DNA from: an uncultured Eubacteriales bacterium
GTDB taxonomy: Bacteria > Bacillota > Clostridia > Oscillospirales > Oscillospiraceae
Reading direction: 5' to 3'
Length of the DNA: 6,996 nucleotides
NCBI GenBank assembly: GCA_900549865.1
Contig: URPU01000104.1
Location: forward strand, 1-6,996
Shown here piece by piece: positions 1 to 5,681 of the stretch (position 1 is the first letter of the stretch; each line of letters opens with the position of its first letter). A model generated the notes under the pieces. The model was given only the letters and a program-made list of their open reading frames with translations. It was not told the DNA's origin and ran no database searches. A program made the position numbers and the translations under genes.

Positions 1-18
1 ATTACGGAGGCAAAGGGT

Positions 19-780
19 ATGGAAAAGTATTTTGAGATAAATAAAAGCGGACAAAACATCCGCTGCAAGCTGTATTACGGCAAAAGCGCCGGTATTGAAA
101 AGGCGGTGCTGTTCGTCCACGGCTTTACCGGGCATAAGGACAACGGCGCGGCGCAGAAATTCGCGGACAGGGTGCTGTCCAAATATAAGGGCATCGCGGT
201 CATGACCTTCAACCTGCCCTGCCATGGCGACGATGTGAAAAAGAAGCTTGCGCTGCAAGACTGCATGACGTATATTGGCCTTGCCGCGGACTATATAAAA
301 ACGGAGCTTCACACCGATGACATCTACGCATACGCGACGAGCTTCGGCGGCTATCTCGTGCTGAAATACATTGCCGAAAACGAAAGCCCGTTCAAGAAGA
401 TCGCGCTTCGATGCCCCGCGGTCAACATGGCCGAGGTGCTCACGGACTCCATCATGAAAAACGACGAGCTGGACAAGCTTCGCAGGGGGAAGACCGTGTC
501 CGTCGGCTTTGACAGGAAGATAGAGGTGAGCCGCCAGTTCCTGACCGAGCTTGAAACCGCGGATATCCAGAAGATAGACTACATGGAGCATGCCGACGAC
601 ATCCTCATCCTCCATGGCACGAAGGACGAGGTCGTCCCGTTCAAGGCGGTGCGGTGCTTTGCCGGGGATAACCTTATCGGGTTCATCCCCGTGGAAAATG
701 CCGACCACAGATTCCAGAACCCCGCGCACATGGAGCTTGCGACCAAAAAGGTCATAGAATTCTTCGGCTTCGGCGGGTGA
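19..780 (+). CDS. alpha/beta hydrolase (serine hydrolase family), specificity unknown
   Basis: This 253-residue protein has the layout of a cytoplasmic alpha/beta-hydrolase fold enzyme, probably an esterase or acylhydrolase. Visible elements are the oxyanion-hole HGFTG at residues 34-38, a nucleophile elbow ATSFGG with Ser108, the acid in HGTKDEVVP (Asp203), and the catalytic histidine in NADHRF (His230). These are in the correct order and spacing for a Ser-Asp-His triad. The elbow reads A-x-S-x-G rather than the classical G-x-S-x-G, a tolerated variant. The insert between the elbow and the acid, about residues 132-190, would form the lid that sets specificity. No signal peptide or membrane segment is seen. 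The start is supported by GGAGG at 6-10, eight bases upstream of the ATG. The 3' end faces crcB on the opposite strand. The substrate cannot be predicted from sequence alone. The fold call is firm. Confidence 0.9.
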   Translation: MEKYFEINKSGQNIRCKLYYGKSAGIEKAVLFVHGFTGHKDNGAAQKFADRVLSKYKGIAVMTFNLPCHGDDVKKKLALQDCMTYIGLAADYIKTELHTDDIYAYATSFGGYLVLKYIAENESPFKKIALRCPAVNMAEVLTDSIMKNDELDKLRRGKTVSVGFDRKIEVSRQFLTELETADIQKIDYMEHADDILILHGTKDEVVPFKAVRCFAGDNLIGFIPVENADHRFQNPAHMELATKKVIEFFGFGG

Positions 781-790
781 ATCGCCGGGT

Positions 791-1153
791 TCACACGGCG
801 GCTTCCGCAAGGAGGACAGCGCCGAGGGATAAAAGCGTGCTCAATACGATATAGCATACCGCGGCGGCGGACTTCCCGCTTTGCAGCAGCGTCACGCTCT
901 CCAAGGCAAAGGTGGAAAACGTGGTAAAGCCGCCGCATATCCCGGTTTTAAGGAAGAGAATCATGCGCGGGCTGAGTCCGGCATTTTTCGCGGCCGCGGC
1001 AGTGATGATCCCGATAATAAACGCGCCGAGCACGTTTATTATCAGCGTGTTCACGGGAAAGACCTCAGAGCGGTCGAGCGGGATGAGCGACATGGCGTAT
1101 CGCGCCGCCGCGCCTATAAACCCACCCGCCCCGACGGCAAGAAAATTCAACAT
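791..1153 (-). CDS. crcB: CrcB/Fluc-type fluoride channel
   Basis: This is a 120-residue small membrane protein of the CrcB (Fluc) family, which forms antiparallel homodimeric fluoride channels that let toxic fluoride leave the cytoplasm. Family signatures are an N-terminal GGFIGAAARY with Arg18, an INVLG segment in the second helix (Asn40, Gly43), and GGFTTFSTF at residues 74-82. The two phenylalanines of that last motif (Phe79, Phe82) match the pore Phe-box residues. Four hydrophobic segments are visible at about 3-22, 34-55, 66-88 and 97-117. The length is normal for the family. A TTG start at 1183 in the same frame is possible, but the ATG at 1153 has an AAAGGAG ribosome binding site six bases away and begins where the family aligns. 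Only one crcB copy is in the window, so a homodimer is expected. No fluoride riboswitch is recognisable upstream. Confidence 0.93.
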   Translation of the reverse strand: MLNFLAVGAGGFIGAAARYAMSLIPLDRSEVFPVNTLIINVLGAFIIGIITAAAAKNAGLSPRMILFLKTGICGGFTTFSTFALESVTLLQSGKSAAAVCYIVLSTLLSLGAVLLAEAAV

Positions 1154-1159
1154 ATTTGT

Positions 1160-1166
1160 CTCCTTT
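1160..1166 (-). promoter_or_regulatory. ribosome binding site deciding the crcB start
   Basis: On the minus strand AAAGGAG lies six bases before the ATG at 1153. It supports that start over the in-frame TTG at 1183, which has no comparable site. Confidence 0.8.
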
Positions 1167-1173
1167 TTACGGG

Positions 1174-1191
1174 CTGTATTCAACTGTATTC
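1174..1191. repeat. short direct repeat, CTGTATTC twice at 10-base period
   Basis: CTGTATTC occurs at 1174-1181 and again at 1184-1191, exactly one helical turn apart, in the crcB leader between its ribosome binding site and the 1190-1221 hairpin. The copies are exact, but the repeat is short and could be chance or a paired half-site for a DNA-binding protein. Confidence 0.45.
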
Positions 1192-1221
1192 CCTGCGCTC
1201 ATATAATGCGCAGGGATTTTT
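1190..1221 (+). terminator. intrinsic terminator, rightward
   Basis: CCCTGCGC at 1191-1198 pairs with GCGCAGGG at 1208-1215, extended by T1190-A1216 to nine base pairs. The loop is nine bases, and five T residues follow directly (1217-1221). The T-run exists only on the + strand side, so it reads rightward. The nearest upstream + strand gene is the hydrolase ending at 780, so a hydrolase transcript would cross all of crcB in antisense before stopping here. In a leftward crcB transcript the same hairpin would fold in the 5' leader without a T-run, and could act as a structural element. Confidence 0.65.
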
Positions 1222-1238
1222 GCATACTGCAAGTATGC
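1222..1238. repeat. inverted repeat, operator-like, over the crcB -10 region
   Basis: GCATACT at 1222-1228 and AGTATGC at 1232-1238 are perfect 7-base arms around a GCA spacer. The right arm contains the candidate -10 hexamer of crcB, so the site is placed like a repressor operator. It could also fold as a hairpin in RNA. No regulator is encoded next to it. Confidence 0.5.
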
Positions 1239-1260
1239 CATCTTTCGGGAAGATTTGCAA
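1232..1260 (-). promoter_or_regulatory. candidate sigma-A promoter for crcB
   Basis: On the minus strand a -35-like TTGCAA (complement of 1255-1260) is followed after exactly 17 bases by CATACT (complement of 1232-1237). Each hexamer matches four of six consensus bases. Transcription would begin near 1225, giving a leader of about 72 bases that contains the 1190-1216 hairpin and the direct repeat. The match is moderate, and the call relies partly on position. Confidence 0.4.
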
Positions 1261-1293
1261 GAGTCTGATACAATACCGAAAGAACAGCGAATT

Positions 1294-1305
1294 CCGGTTG
1301 ACCGG
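1294..1305. repeat. short dyad over the -35 of the rightward promoter
   Basis: CCGGT at 1294-1298 and ACCGG at 1301-1305 are inverted with a two-base spacer, and they span the -35 hexamer at 1298-1303. This may be a protein-binding half-site pair or simply GC-rich chance. Confidence 0.3.
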
Positions 1306-1326
1306 CGCGCGGTTTAATGATAAAAT
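1298..1326 (+). promoter_or_regulatory. sigma-A promoter with extended -10, start of the methyltransferase-ecf-truA operon
   Basis: TTGACC (1298-1303) is separated by exactly 17 bases from TAAAAT (1321-1326), and a TGA directly before the -10 supplies the TGn extension. Each hexamer matches five of six consensus bases. Initiation is expected near 1333, leaving a leader of about 39 bases before the methyltransferase ATG. This is the strongest promoter-like sequence in the window. Confidence 0.72.
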
Positions 1327-1361
1327 ACCATGTCAAATTGTGATTACTTACTTATATAGAT

Positions 1362-1365
1362 GGAG
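1362..1365 (+). promoter_or_regulatory. ribosome binding site deciding the methyltransferase start
   Basis: GGAG ends six bases before the ATG at 1372. The alternative in-frame ATG at 1360 overlaps this site and has only AT-rich sequence upstream, so 1372 is preferred. Confidence 0.75.
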
Positions 1366-1371
1366 AAGCAC

Positions 1372-2232
1372 ATGTGGATCTCAGATAAATGGCAGGACTT
1401 TGAACTGATAGACTGCTCACGCGGCGAGAAGCTTGAGCGCTGGGGAAGGTACTTCCTCGTGCGCCCGGACCCGCAGGCGATATGGGACACGCCCCGGCGG
1501 AACATGCACTGGAACGACCGCGACGCGCGCTATCGCCGCAGCGAGAGCGGCGGCGGAAGCTGGGACAAGGGCGGCCTGCCGGAAAACTGGAAAATAAAAT
1601 ACGGCGAGCTTACTTTCAATGTAAAGCCCATGAACTTCAAGCATACCGGCCTCTTCCCGGAGCAGGCATGCAACTGGGATTGGGCCATGGCGAAGATACG
1701 CGCCGCCGGCCGGCCCATAAGCGTGCTGAACCTCTTCGGCTATACGGGCGCGGCGACAGTGGCCTGCGCCAAGGCCGGGGCCAGCGTGTGCCATGTGGAC
1801 GCGGCGAAGGGCATGGTCGCGTGGGGCAAGGATAACGCCGCCGCCACGGGACTCAGTCAGGCGCCAATCCGCTGGATAGTGGACGACTGCGCCAAATTTG
1901 TGGAGCGGGAAATACGCCGCGGACACAAATACGACGCCATCATCATGGACCCGCCGTCCTACGGGCGCGGCCCCGGCGGCGAGGTGTGGAAGCTGGAGCA
2001 GAACCTGTGGCCCTTCGTGTCGCTGTGCGCGGGCGTGCTGTCGGACGAGCCGCTGTTCGTCATAATCAACTCCTACACCACGGGGCTTTCCGCCTCCGTT
2101 CTGAGCTACGTCACGGAAAGCATATTCACAAAGAAGTTCGGCGGACGTTCCGACGCGCAGGAGCTTGGCCTGCCCGTCACGGAAAGCGGCCTTTGCCTGC
2201 CCTGCGGCGCGACCTGCCGCTGGGAGAGATGA
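1372..2232 (+). CDS. class I SAM-dependent methyltransferase, COG1092/RlmI-like fold, target unknown
   Basis: This is a 286-residue protein. The C-terminal half is a Rossmann-type methyltransferase domain with the SAM-binding motif LFGYTGAA (residues 121-128), an acid in HVDAAKG (Asp143), a DD pair at 171-172, and a motif IV DPPSYGRG at 193-200. The N-terminal 110 residues carry the conserved WKIKYGELTF and FKHTGLFPEQACNWDW segments seen in proteins usually annotated as class I SAM-dependent methyltransferases near RlmI/RlmK. There is no obvious PUA domain. Where RlmI-type m5C enzymes have a catalytic cysteine motif VI, this protein reads INSYTTG (232-238), with no cysteine. An m5C activity is therefore doubtful. 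It is the first gene of the operon, 34 bases before ecfA1. The methyltransferase call is firm. The substrate, RNA or otherwise, is not known. Confidence 0.87.
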   Translation: MWISDKWQDFELIDCSRGEKLERWGRYFLVRPDPQAIWDTPRRNMHWNDRDARYRRSESGGGSWDKGGLPENWKIKYGELTFNVKPMNFKHTGLFPEQACNWDWAMAKIRAAGRPISVLNLFGYTGAATVACAKAGASVCHVDAAKGMVAWGKDNAAATGLSQAPIRWIVDDCAKFVEREIRRGHKYDAIIMDPPSYGRGPGGEVWKLEQNLWPFVSLCAGVLSDEPLFVIINSYTTGLSASVLSYVTESIFTKKFGGRSDAQELGLPVTESGLCLPCGATCRWER

Positions 2233-2255
2233 GCCTGCCGGGCATAATGATTTTT

Positions 2256-2259
2256 GGAG
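2256..2259 (+). promoter_or_regulatory. ribosome binding site deciding the ecfA1 start
   Basis: GGAG lies seven bases before the ATG at 2267. The reading frame stays open upstream into the methyltransferase gene (from 2165), but that extension has no site and no ABC-family sequence. Confidence 0.8.
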
Positions 2260-2266
2260 CGGCCAG

Positions 2267-3097
2267 ATGAGCATAATTAGTTTTGAAAATGTACATTACA
2301 CCTATCCCGGCGACGATATGGAAAGCCTGTGCGGGATAGACCTTGCGATAGAGAAGGGGCAGTTTACGGCGGTGCTGGGGCACAACGGCAGCGGCAAATC
2401 CACGCTTGCCAAGCACATGAACGCCATCCTTGTGCCGGATGAGGGGCGCGTGCTGATAAACGGCATCGACACCGCCGACGAGGAGCGCGTGCTGGACGTG
2501 CGCCGCTGCGTCGGCATGGTGTTCCAGAACCCGGACAACCAGATCGTTGCGAACGTCGTTGAGGACGACGTGGCCTTCGCGCCGGAAAACCTCGGCGTGC
2601 CGCCGCAGGAGATACGCCGCCGCGTGGACGCGGCGCTCACGCAGGTCGGCATGTATGAGCTGCGCGAGCACGCCCCCCATCTCCTCTCCGGCGGGCAGAA
2701 GCAGCGCGTCGCCATCGCCGGTGTTATCGCCATGGAGCCGGAGATAATCGTGCTGGACGAGCCGACGGCCATGCTCGACCCGCAGGGGCGGCAGGAGGTC
2801 ATATCCACGGTGACGCGCCTCTGCCGGGAAAAGGGGATGACGGTGGTGCTCATCACGCACCATATGGACGAATGCATCGGCGCGGACAGGCTCATCGTCA
2901 TGTCGAACGGCAGCATCATTGCCGACGGCACGCCAGGCGCGGTGTTTTCCGACGTGGCGCTCATGGAGCGCGAGGGGCTCAGCGTGCCGGAGACGGTGCG
3001 CCTCATGTACGAGCTTAACAGTCAGGGCTTCGCCCTGCCGCTGGACGCGCTTTCGCCGGACGAATGCGCGAAAAGGATAGCGGAGAGTTTGTCATAA
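2267..3097 (+). CDS. ecfA1: ECF transporter ATPase EcfA1 (CbiO-type ABC ATPase)
   Basis: This 276-residue ABC ATPase is one of the two nucleotide-binding subunits of the energy-coupling factor importer. It sits on the cytoplasmic face bound to EcfT. All motifs are intact: Walker A GHNGSGKST (38-46), Q-loop Gln87 in FQNPDNQ, ABC signature LSGGQKQR (140-147), Walker B IIVLDEP with catalytic Glu165, and the switch histidine in ITHHMDE (His198). The FQNPDNQ form and THHMDE are typical of EcfA1, and the length matches the roughly 280 residues usual for the family. It lies first of the two ATPases, 16 bases before ecfA2, as in the common Bacillota order. An S component must come from elsewhere in the genome. 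Assignment as A1 rather than A2 rests on order and these motif variants. Confidence 0.95.
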   Translation: MSIISFENVHYTYPGDDMESLCGIDLAIEKGQFTAVLGHNGSGKSTLAKHMNAILVPDEGRVLINGIDTADEERVLDVRRCVGMVFQNPDNQIVANVVEDDVAFAPENLGVPPQEIRRRVDAALTQVGMYELREHAPHLLSGGQKQRVAIAGVIAMEPEIIVLDEPTAMLDPQGRQEVISTVTRLCREKGMTVVLITHHMDECIGADRLIVMSNGSIIADGTPGAVFSDVALMEREGLSVPETVRLMYELNSQGFALPLDALSPDECAKRIAESLS

Positions 3098-3113
3098 AAC
3101 AGAGGGATAATAA

Positions 3114-3974
3114 ATGTCACAGATAAAGGTGGAGGGGCTGCGCCACGTGTACAGCGCGGGCACTCCGTTTGAAAGGGTCGCCATAGACGGCATAAGCCTG
3201 ACTATAGAGCCGGGGCAGCTCGTGGGCATCATCGGGCACACGGGCTCCGGCAAGTCCACGTTCATTCAGCATCTCAACGCCCTGCTTCAGCCAACGGCGG
3301 GCAAGGTGTACTGCGGCGGGAAGGACATAAACGCCGACAAGTACTCCCGCAAGGCCGTGAAGGCGCAGGTGGGCCTCGTGTTCCAGTACCCGGAGTATCA
3401 GCTTTTTGAGGAGACGGTGTATAAGGACATCGCCTTCGGCCCGCGGAACATGAAGCTCGGCGAGGATGAGATAGACGCGCGTGTGCGCGAGGCGGCGGAT
3501 TTCGCCGGTGTGGACGAGGAGCTTTTTGAAAGATCCCCGCTGGAGCTTTCCGGCGGGCAGAAGCGCCGCGTCGCCATCGCGGGCGTGATTGCCATGCGCC
3601 CAGGCGTACTGGTGCTGGATGAGCCGACAGCCGGGCTTGACCCGGAGGGCTGCCGCCAGATCCTTGCCAACATAATGCGCTATAAGGAAAAGACCGGCTC
3701 CAGCGTGCTCATCGTCAGCCATAATATGGACGATGTTGCCCGGCTTGCGGAGCGTATACTGGTGTTCAGCAACGGCGGCATCGTCATGGACGGGCGGCCG
3801 GACGAGGTGTTCAGCCAGCCTGAAAAGCTCATGGAGATCGGCCTTTCCGTGCCGCATGCGACGGAGATAGCCATGGCGCTGCGCGCGCACGGCGTAGCGC
3901 TGCCCGGCGCGATATACACGCATGAGCAGCTTCGCGCCGCCATACTTGAAAAGAAGGGGGCGGGCGTATGCTGA
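3114..3974 (+). CDS. ecfA2: ECF transporter ATPase EcfA2 (CbiO-type ABC ATPase)
   Basis: This is a 286-residue ABC ATPase, the partner of EcfA1 in the heterodimeric motor of the ECF importer. Intact motifs are Walker A GHTGSGKST (41-49), Q-loop Gln91 in FQYPEYQLF, signature LSGGQKRR (145-152), Walker B VLVLDEP with Glu170, and switch His203 in SHNMDD. The FQYPEYQLFEETV stretch is characteristic of EcfA2 proteins and distinguishes it from the FQNPDNQ of its neighbour. The C-terminal 50 residues form the extra region of this family involved in ATPase pairing. GAGGG at 3102-3106 lies seven bases before the ATG. The stop codon overlaps the start of ecfT (ATGCTGA), so the two are probably translationally coupled, which suits a fixed subunit ratio. 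Confidence 0.95.
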   Translation: MSQIKVEGLRHVYSAGTPFERVAIDGISLTIEPGQLVGIIGHTGSGKSTFIQHLNALLQPTAGKVYCGGKDINADKYSRKAVKAQVGLVFQYPEYQLFEETVYKDIAFGPRNMKLGEDEIDARVREAADFAGVDEELFERSPLELSGGQKRRVAIAGVIAMRPGVLVLDEPTAGLDPEGCRQILANIMRYKEKTGSSVLIVSHNMDDVARLAERILVFSNGGIVMDGRPDEVFSQPEKLMEIGLSVPHATEIAMALRAHGVALPGAIYTHEQLRAAILEKKGAGVC

Positions 3975-4765
3975 AGGACGTTACGCTGGGGCAGTTCTTC
4001 CCCGGCAATACCATCGTGCACAGGCTCGACGCGCGCACGAAGCTCATCCTCGTGATAGTTTACATCGTGGCGCTGTTTCAGGCCGTGGGCTGGGGTTCAT
4101 ACGCGGCCGTGACACTTGCGACGGCGGCGTGCATGTACCTTTCGCACATCTCCGTGGGCAATATCTTCAAGGGCCTCAAGCCCATGCTGTTCATCATCGT
4201 GCTCACGGCGGCGCTGAATATATTCTACACGCAGGGCACGCCAATTCTTCCCGGCTGGATAATCACGTGGGAGGGCATCGCCCGCGCCGTGCAGATGATA
4301 CTGCGCATCGTGCTGCTCATCACGGGCACGTTCCTGCTGACCTATACCACAAGCCCCATCGCCCTCACGGACGGGCTGGAGATACTCATGAACCCGCTGA
4401 AAAAGATAAAGGTGCCGGTGCATGAGATGACCATGATGATGAGCATGGCGCTGCGCTTCATCCCCACGCTCATTGAGGAGACGGACAAGATAATGTCCGC
4501 ACAGAAGGCGCGCGGCGCGGATTTTGAGACCGGCAGTCTCATTGACCGGGCGAAGGCGCTGCTGCCGGTGATGGTGCCGCTTTTTGTGTCGGCCTTCCGC
4601 CGCGCGGATGAGCTTGCCGTGGCGATGGAGAGCCGCTGCTATCACGGCGGCGAGGGCAGAACGCGCATGAAGCAGCTTAAAATGGCGGGGCGGGATTACG
4701 CCGCGCTCGCGGTGGGGGCGGCGTTCCTCGCGGCGATGATTGTGATGAAAAAATACGGTGTGTGA
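3968..4765 (+). CDS. ecfT: ECF transporter transmembrane component EcfT (CbiQ family)
   Basis: This 265-residue integral membrane protein couples the EcfA1/EcfA2 motor to the substrate-binding S component. Hydrophobic helices are visible at about 24-40, 43-60, 72-88, 107-126 and 246-262. The long cytoplasmic part between the fourth and last holds the two coupling helices. The first coupling motif is AQKARGAD (Ala-Arg-Gly at 181-183). The second is AMESRCY (Ser-Arg-Cys at 222-224), which keeps the essential Arg but has Cys in the usual Gly position. The N-terminal segment GNTIVHRLDARTKL and the GGEGRTR after the second motif are also family hallmarks. It overlaps ecfA2 by seven bases, and a G-rich stretch at 3956-3960 supplies the ribosome binding site. 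Because it sits beside truA with no S gene, this is a shared (group II) module. Confidence 0.94.
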   Translation: MLKDVTLGQFFPGNTIVHRLDARTKLILVIVYIVALFQAVGWGSYAAVTLATAACMYLSHISVGNIFKGLKPMLFIIVLTAALNIFYTQGTPILPGWIITWEGIARAVQMILRIVLLITGTFLLTYTTSPIALTDGLEILMNPLKKIKVPVHEMTMMMSMALRFIPTLIEETDKIMSAQKARGADFETGSLIDRAKALLPVMVPLFVSAFRRADELAVAMESRCYHGGEGRTRMKQLKMAGRDYAALAVGAAFLAAMIVMKKYGV

Positions 4766-4774
4766 TGTGCTGAT

Positions 4775-5542
4775 ATGAGAAATGTTGTGCTGCGCCTGAG
4801 GTATGACGGCAGCCGTTATCACGGCTGGCAGGTACAGAAGGGCGATATCACGGTGGCCCAGACGCTGGAAGAGGCGCTTGGGAAGGTGTGCGGCCATCCG
4901 GTGAAGGCCGTCGGCTGCGGAAGGACGGACGCGGGCGTGCACGCGCTGCGCTACTGCGCCAACTTCAAGACCGACTGCCGCATCCCTGTGGACAGGTTCC
5001 CGCTGGCGATAAATTCCCGCCTGCCGGGCGACATCGCCGTGACCATGGCCGCGGAGGCGGAGGACGGCTTCAACGCCATTTCGTCGTGCATAAAAAAAGA
5101 ATATATCTACAAAATACTAAATAGTAATATCCGGGACCCTTTTCTTGAACGGCGCGTGTGCTTCTACCCGCAGGGGCTGGACATGGGGCTGATGCGCGCG
5201 GCCGCCGCCGCGTTTGAGGGCACGCATGATTTCCGGGCCGTGCGCTCCCTCGGCACGGAGACCAAAACCACCGTGCGCACGGTGCACTGGTGCCGCGCGG
5301 AAAAGCAGGGGGATCTGATAACCATATCCGTCTGCGCCGACGGCTTCCTTTACAACATGTGCCGCGCCATCGTCGGCACGATGGTGTACGCCTCCTACGG
5401 GAAGCTGCGCCCGGAGGAGATCCCCGCGCTGCTGGAGCTTGGCGACAGGCGGCTTACAGGGCCGACGATGCCCCCGCAGGGGCTGTATCTTAACCGCGTC
5501 TGGTACGACGGTGCGGTCGGGAAAATGTTTGAAGCGGACTGA
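4775..5542 (+). CDS. truA: tRNA pseudouridine(38-40) synthase TruA
   Basis: This is a 255-residue cytoplasmic enzyme that isomerises uridines 38, 39 and 40 in the tRNA anticodon stem-loop to pseudouridine. The signature GCGRTDAGVHA contains the catalytic Asp52 and the neighbouring Arg50. Tyr110 in KKEYIYKI is the active-site tyrosine region. The C-terminal FLYNMCRAIVGTM (191-203) is the conserved TruA core motif. The length is normal. The gene starts nine bases after ecfT and has no clear Shine-Dalgarno site, so it probably depends on coupling to ecfT translation. Placement directly after ecfA1-A2-T is common in Bacillota. A patch at about 5090-5135 is strikingly AT-rich against the rest of the gene and includes a run of seven A. 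The 3' end appears to double as a terminator stem. Confidence 0.96.
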   Translation: MRNVVLRLRYDGSRYHGWQVQKGDITVAQTLEEALGKVCGHPVKAVGCGRTDAGVHALRYCANFKTDCRIPVDRFPLAINSRLPGDIAVTMAAEAEDGFNAISSCIKKEYIYKILNSNIRDPFLERRVCFYPQGLDMGLMRAAAAAFEGTHDFRAVRSLGTETKTTVRTVHWCRAEKQGDLITISVCADGFLYNMCRAIVGTMVYASYGKLRPEEIPALLELGDRRLTGPTMPPQGLYLNRVWYDGAVGKMFEAD

Positions 5543-5554
5543 CCGCAGATTTTT
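5512..5554 (+). terminator. intrinsic terminator overlapping the end of truA
   Basis: TGCGGTCGG at 5512-5520 pairs with CTGACCGCA at 5539-5547: nine pairs including one G-U, with an 18-base loop. GA and then five T residues follow at 5550-5554. The right arm includes the truA stop codon. The long loop weakens it somewhat. A shorter internal stem, GCGG at 5534-5537 with CCGC at 5543-5546, competes for the same sequence. It would end the ecf-truA transcript just before the cvpA promoter. Confidence 0.55.
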
Positions 5555-5594
5555 CAGACATTGGAAGCGCCGCGATATATATTTGTTCACAATT

Positions 5595-5623
5595 TTGTGC
5601 TATAAAGAGCATGGATATATAAT
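5595..5623 (+). promoter_or_regulatory. candidate sigma-A promoter for cvpA
   Basis: A perfect TATAAT (5618-5623) lies 17 bases after TTGTGC (5595-5600), which keeps the TTG of the -35 consensus but is otherwise weak. Initiation would be near 5630, giving a leader of about 52 bases. The site falls right after the truA terminator, in an AT-rich stretch of otherwise GC-rich DNA. Confidence 0.5.
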
Positions 5624-5640
5624 GCATCACAAGATGACCG

Positions 5641-5655
5641 CGCGCCGCGGGCGCG
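5641..5655. repeat. GC-rich inverted repeat in the cvpA leader
   Basis: CGCGCC (5641-5646) and GGCGCG (5650-5655) form a six-pair GC-only hairpin with a three-base loop. There is no T-run after it, so it is not a terminator. It lies 26 bases before the cvpA ATG, and could be an operator or a leader structure. Confidence 0.35.
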
Positions 5656-5681
5656 AATACATATAAAGGATGAGATCACAT

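Noticed and set aside
1154..1360. Fluoride riboswitch for crcB on the minus strand
   Set aside because: A single GATGG occurs near 1241, but the CGCC partner, the pseudoknot strand and the conserved downstream segment are absent in the required order.
881..1408. Open frames on the plus strand over crcB and the divergent region
   Set aside because: They lie antisense to crcB, whose motifs are unmistakable, and run through the terminator and promoter elements. No domain is recognisable.
1417..2274. Long open frame on the minus strand opposite the methyltransferase
   Set aside because: It mirrors GC-rich codons of a gene with clear family motifs. Its translation is Ala/Arg/His-rich with no recognisable domain and no ribosome binding site was evident. 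The same applies to the minus-strand frames opposite ecfA1, ecfA2, ecfT and truA.
5622..5666. A 14-codon frame starting ATG-CAT-CAC before cvpA, as a possible leader peptide
   Set aside because: Its ATG overlaps the TATAAT of the candidate promoter, so it would precede the transcription start. It also has no clear ribosome binding site.
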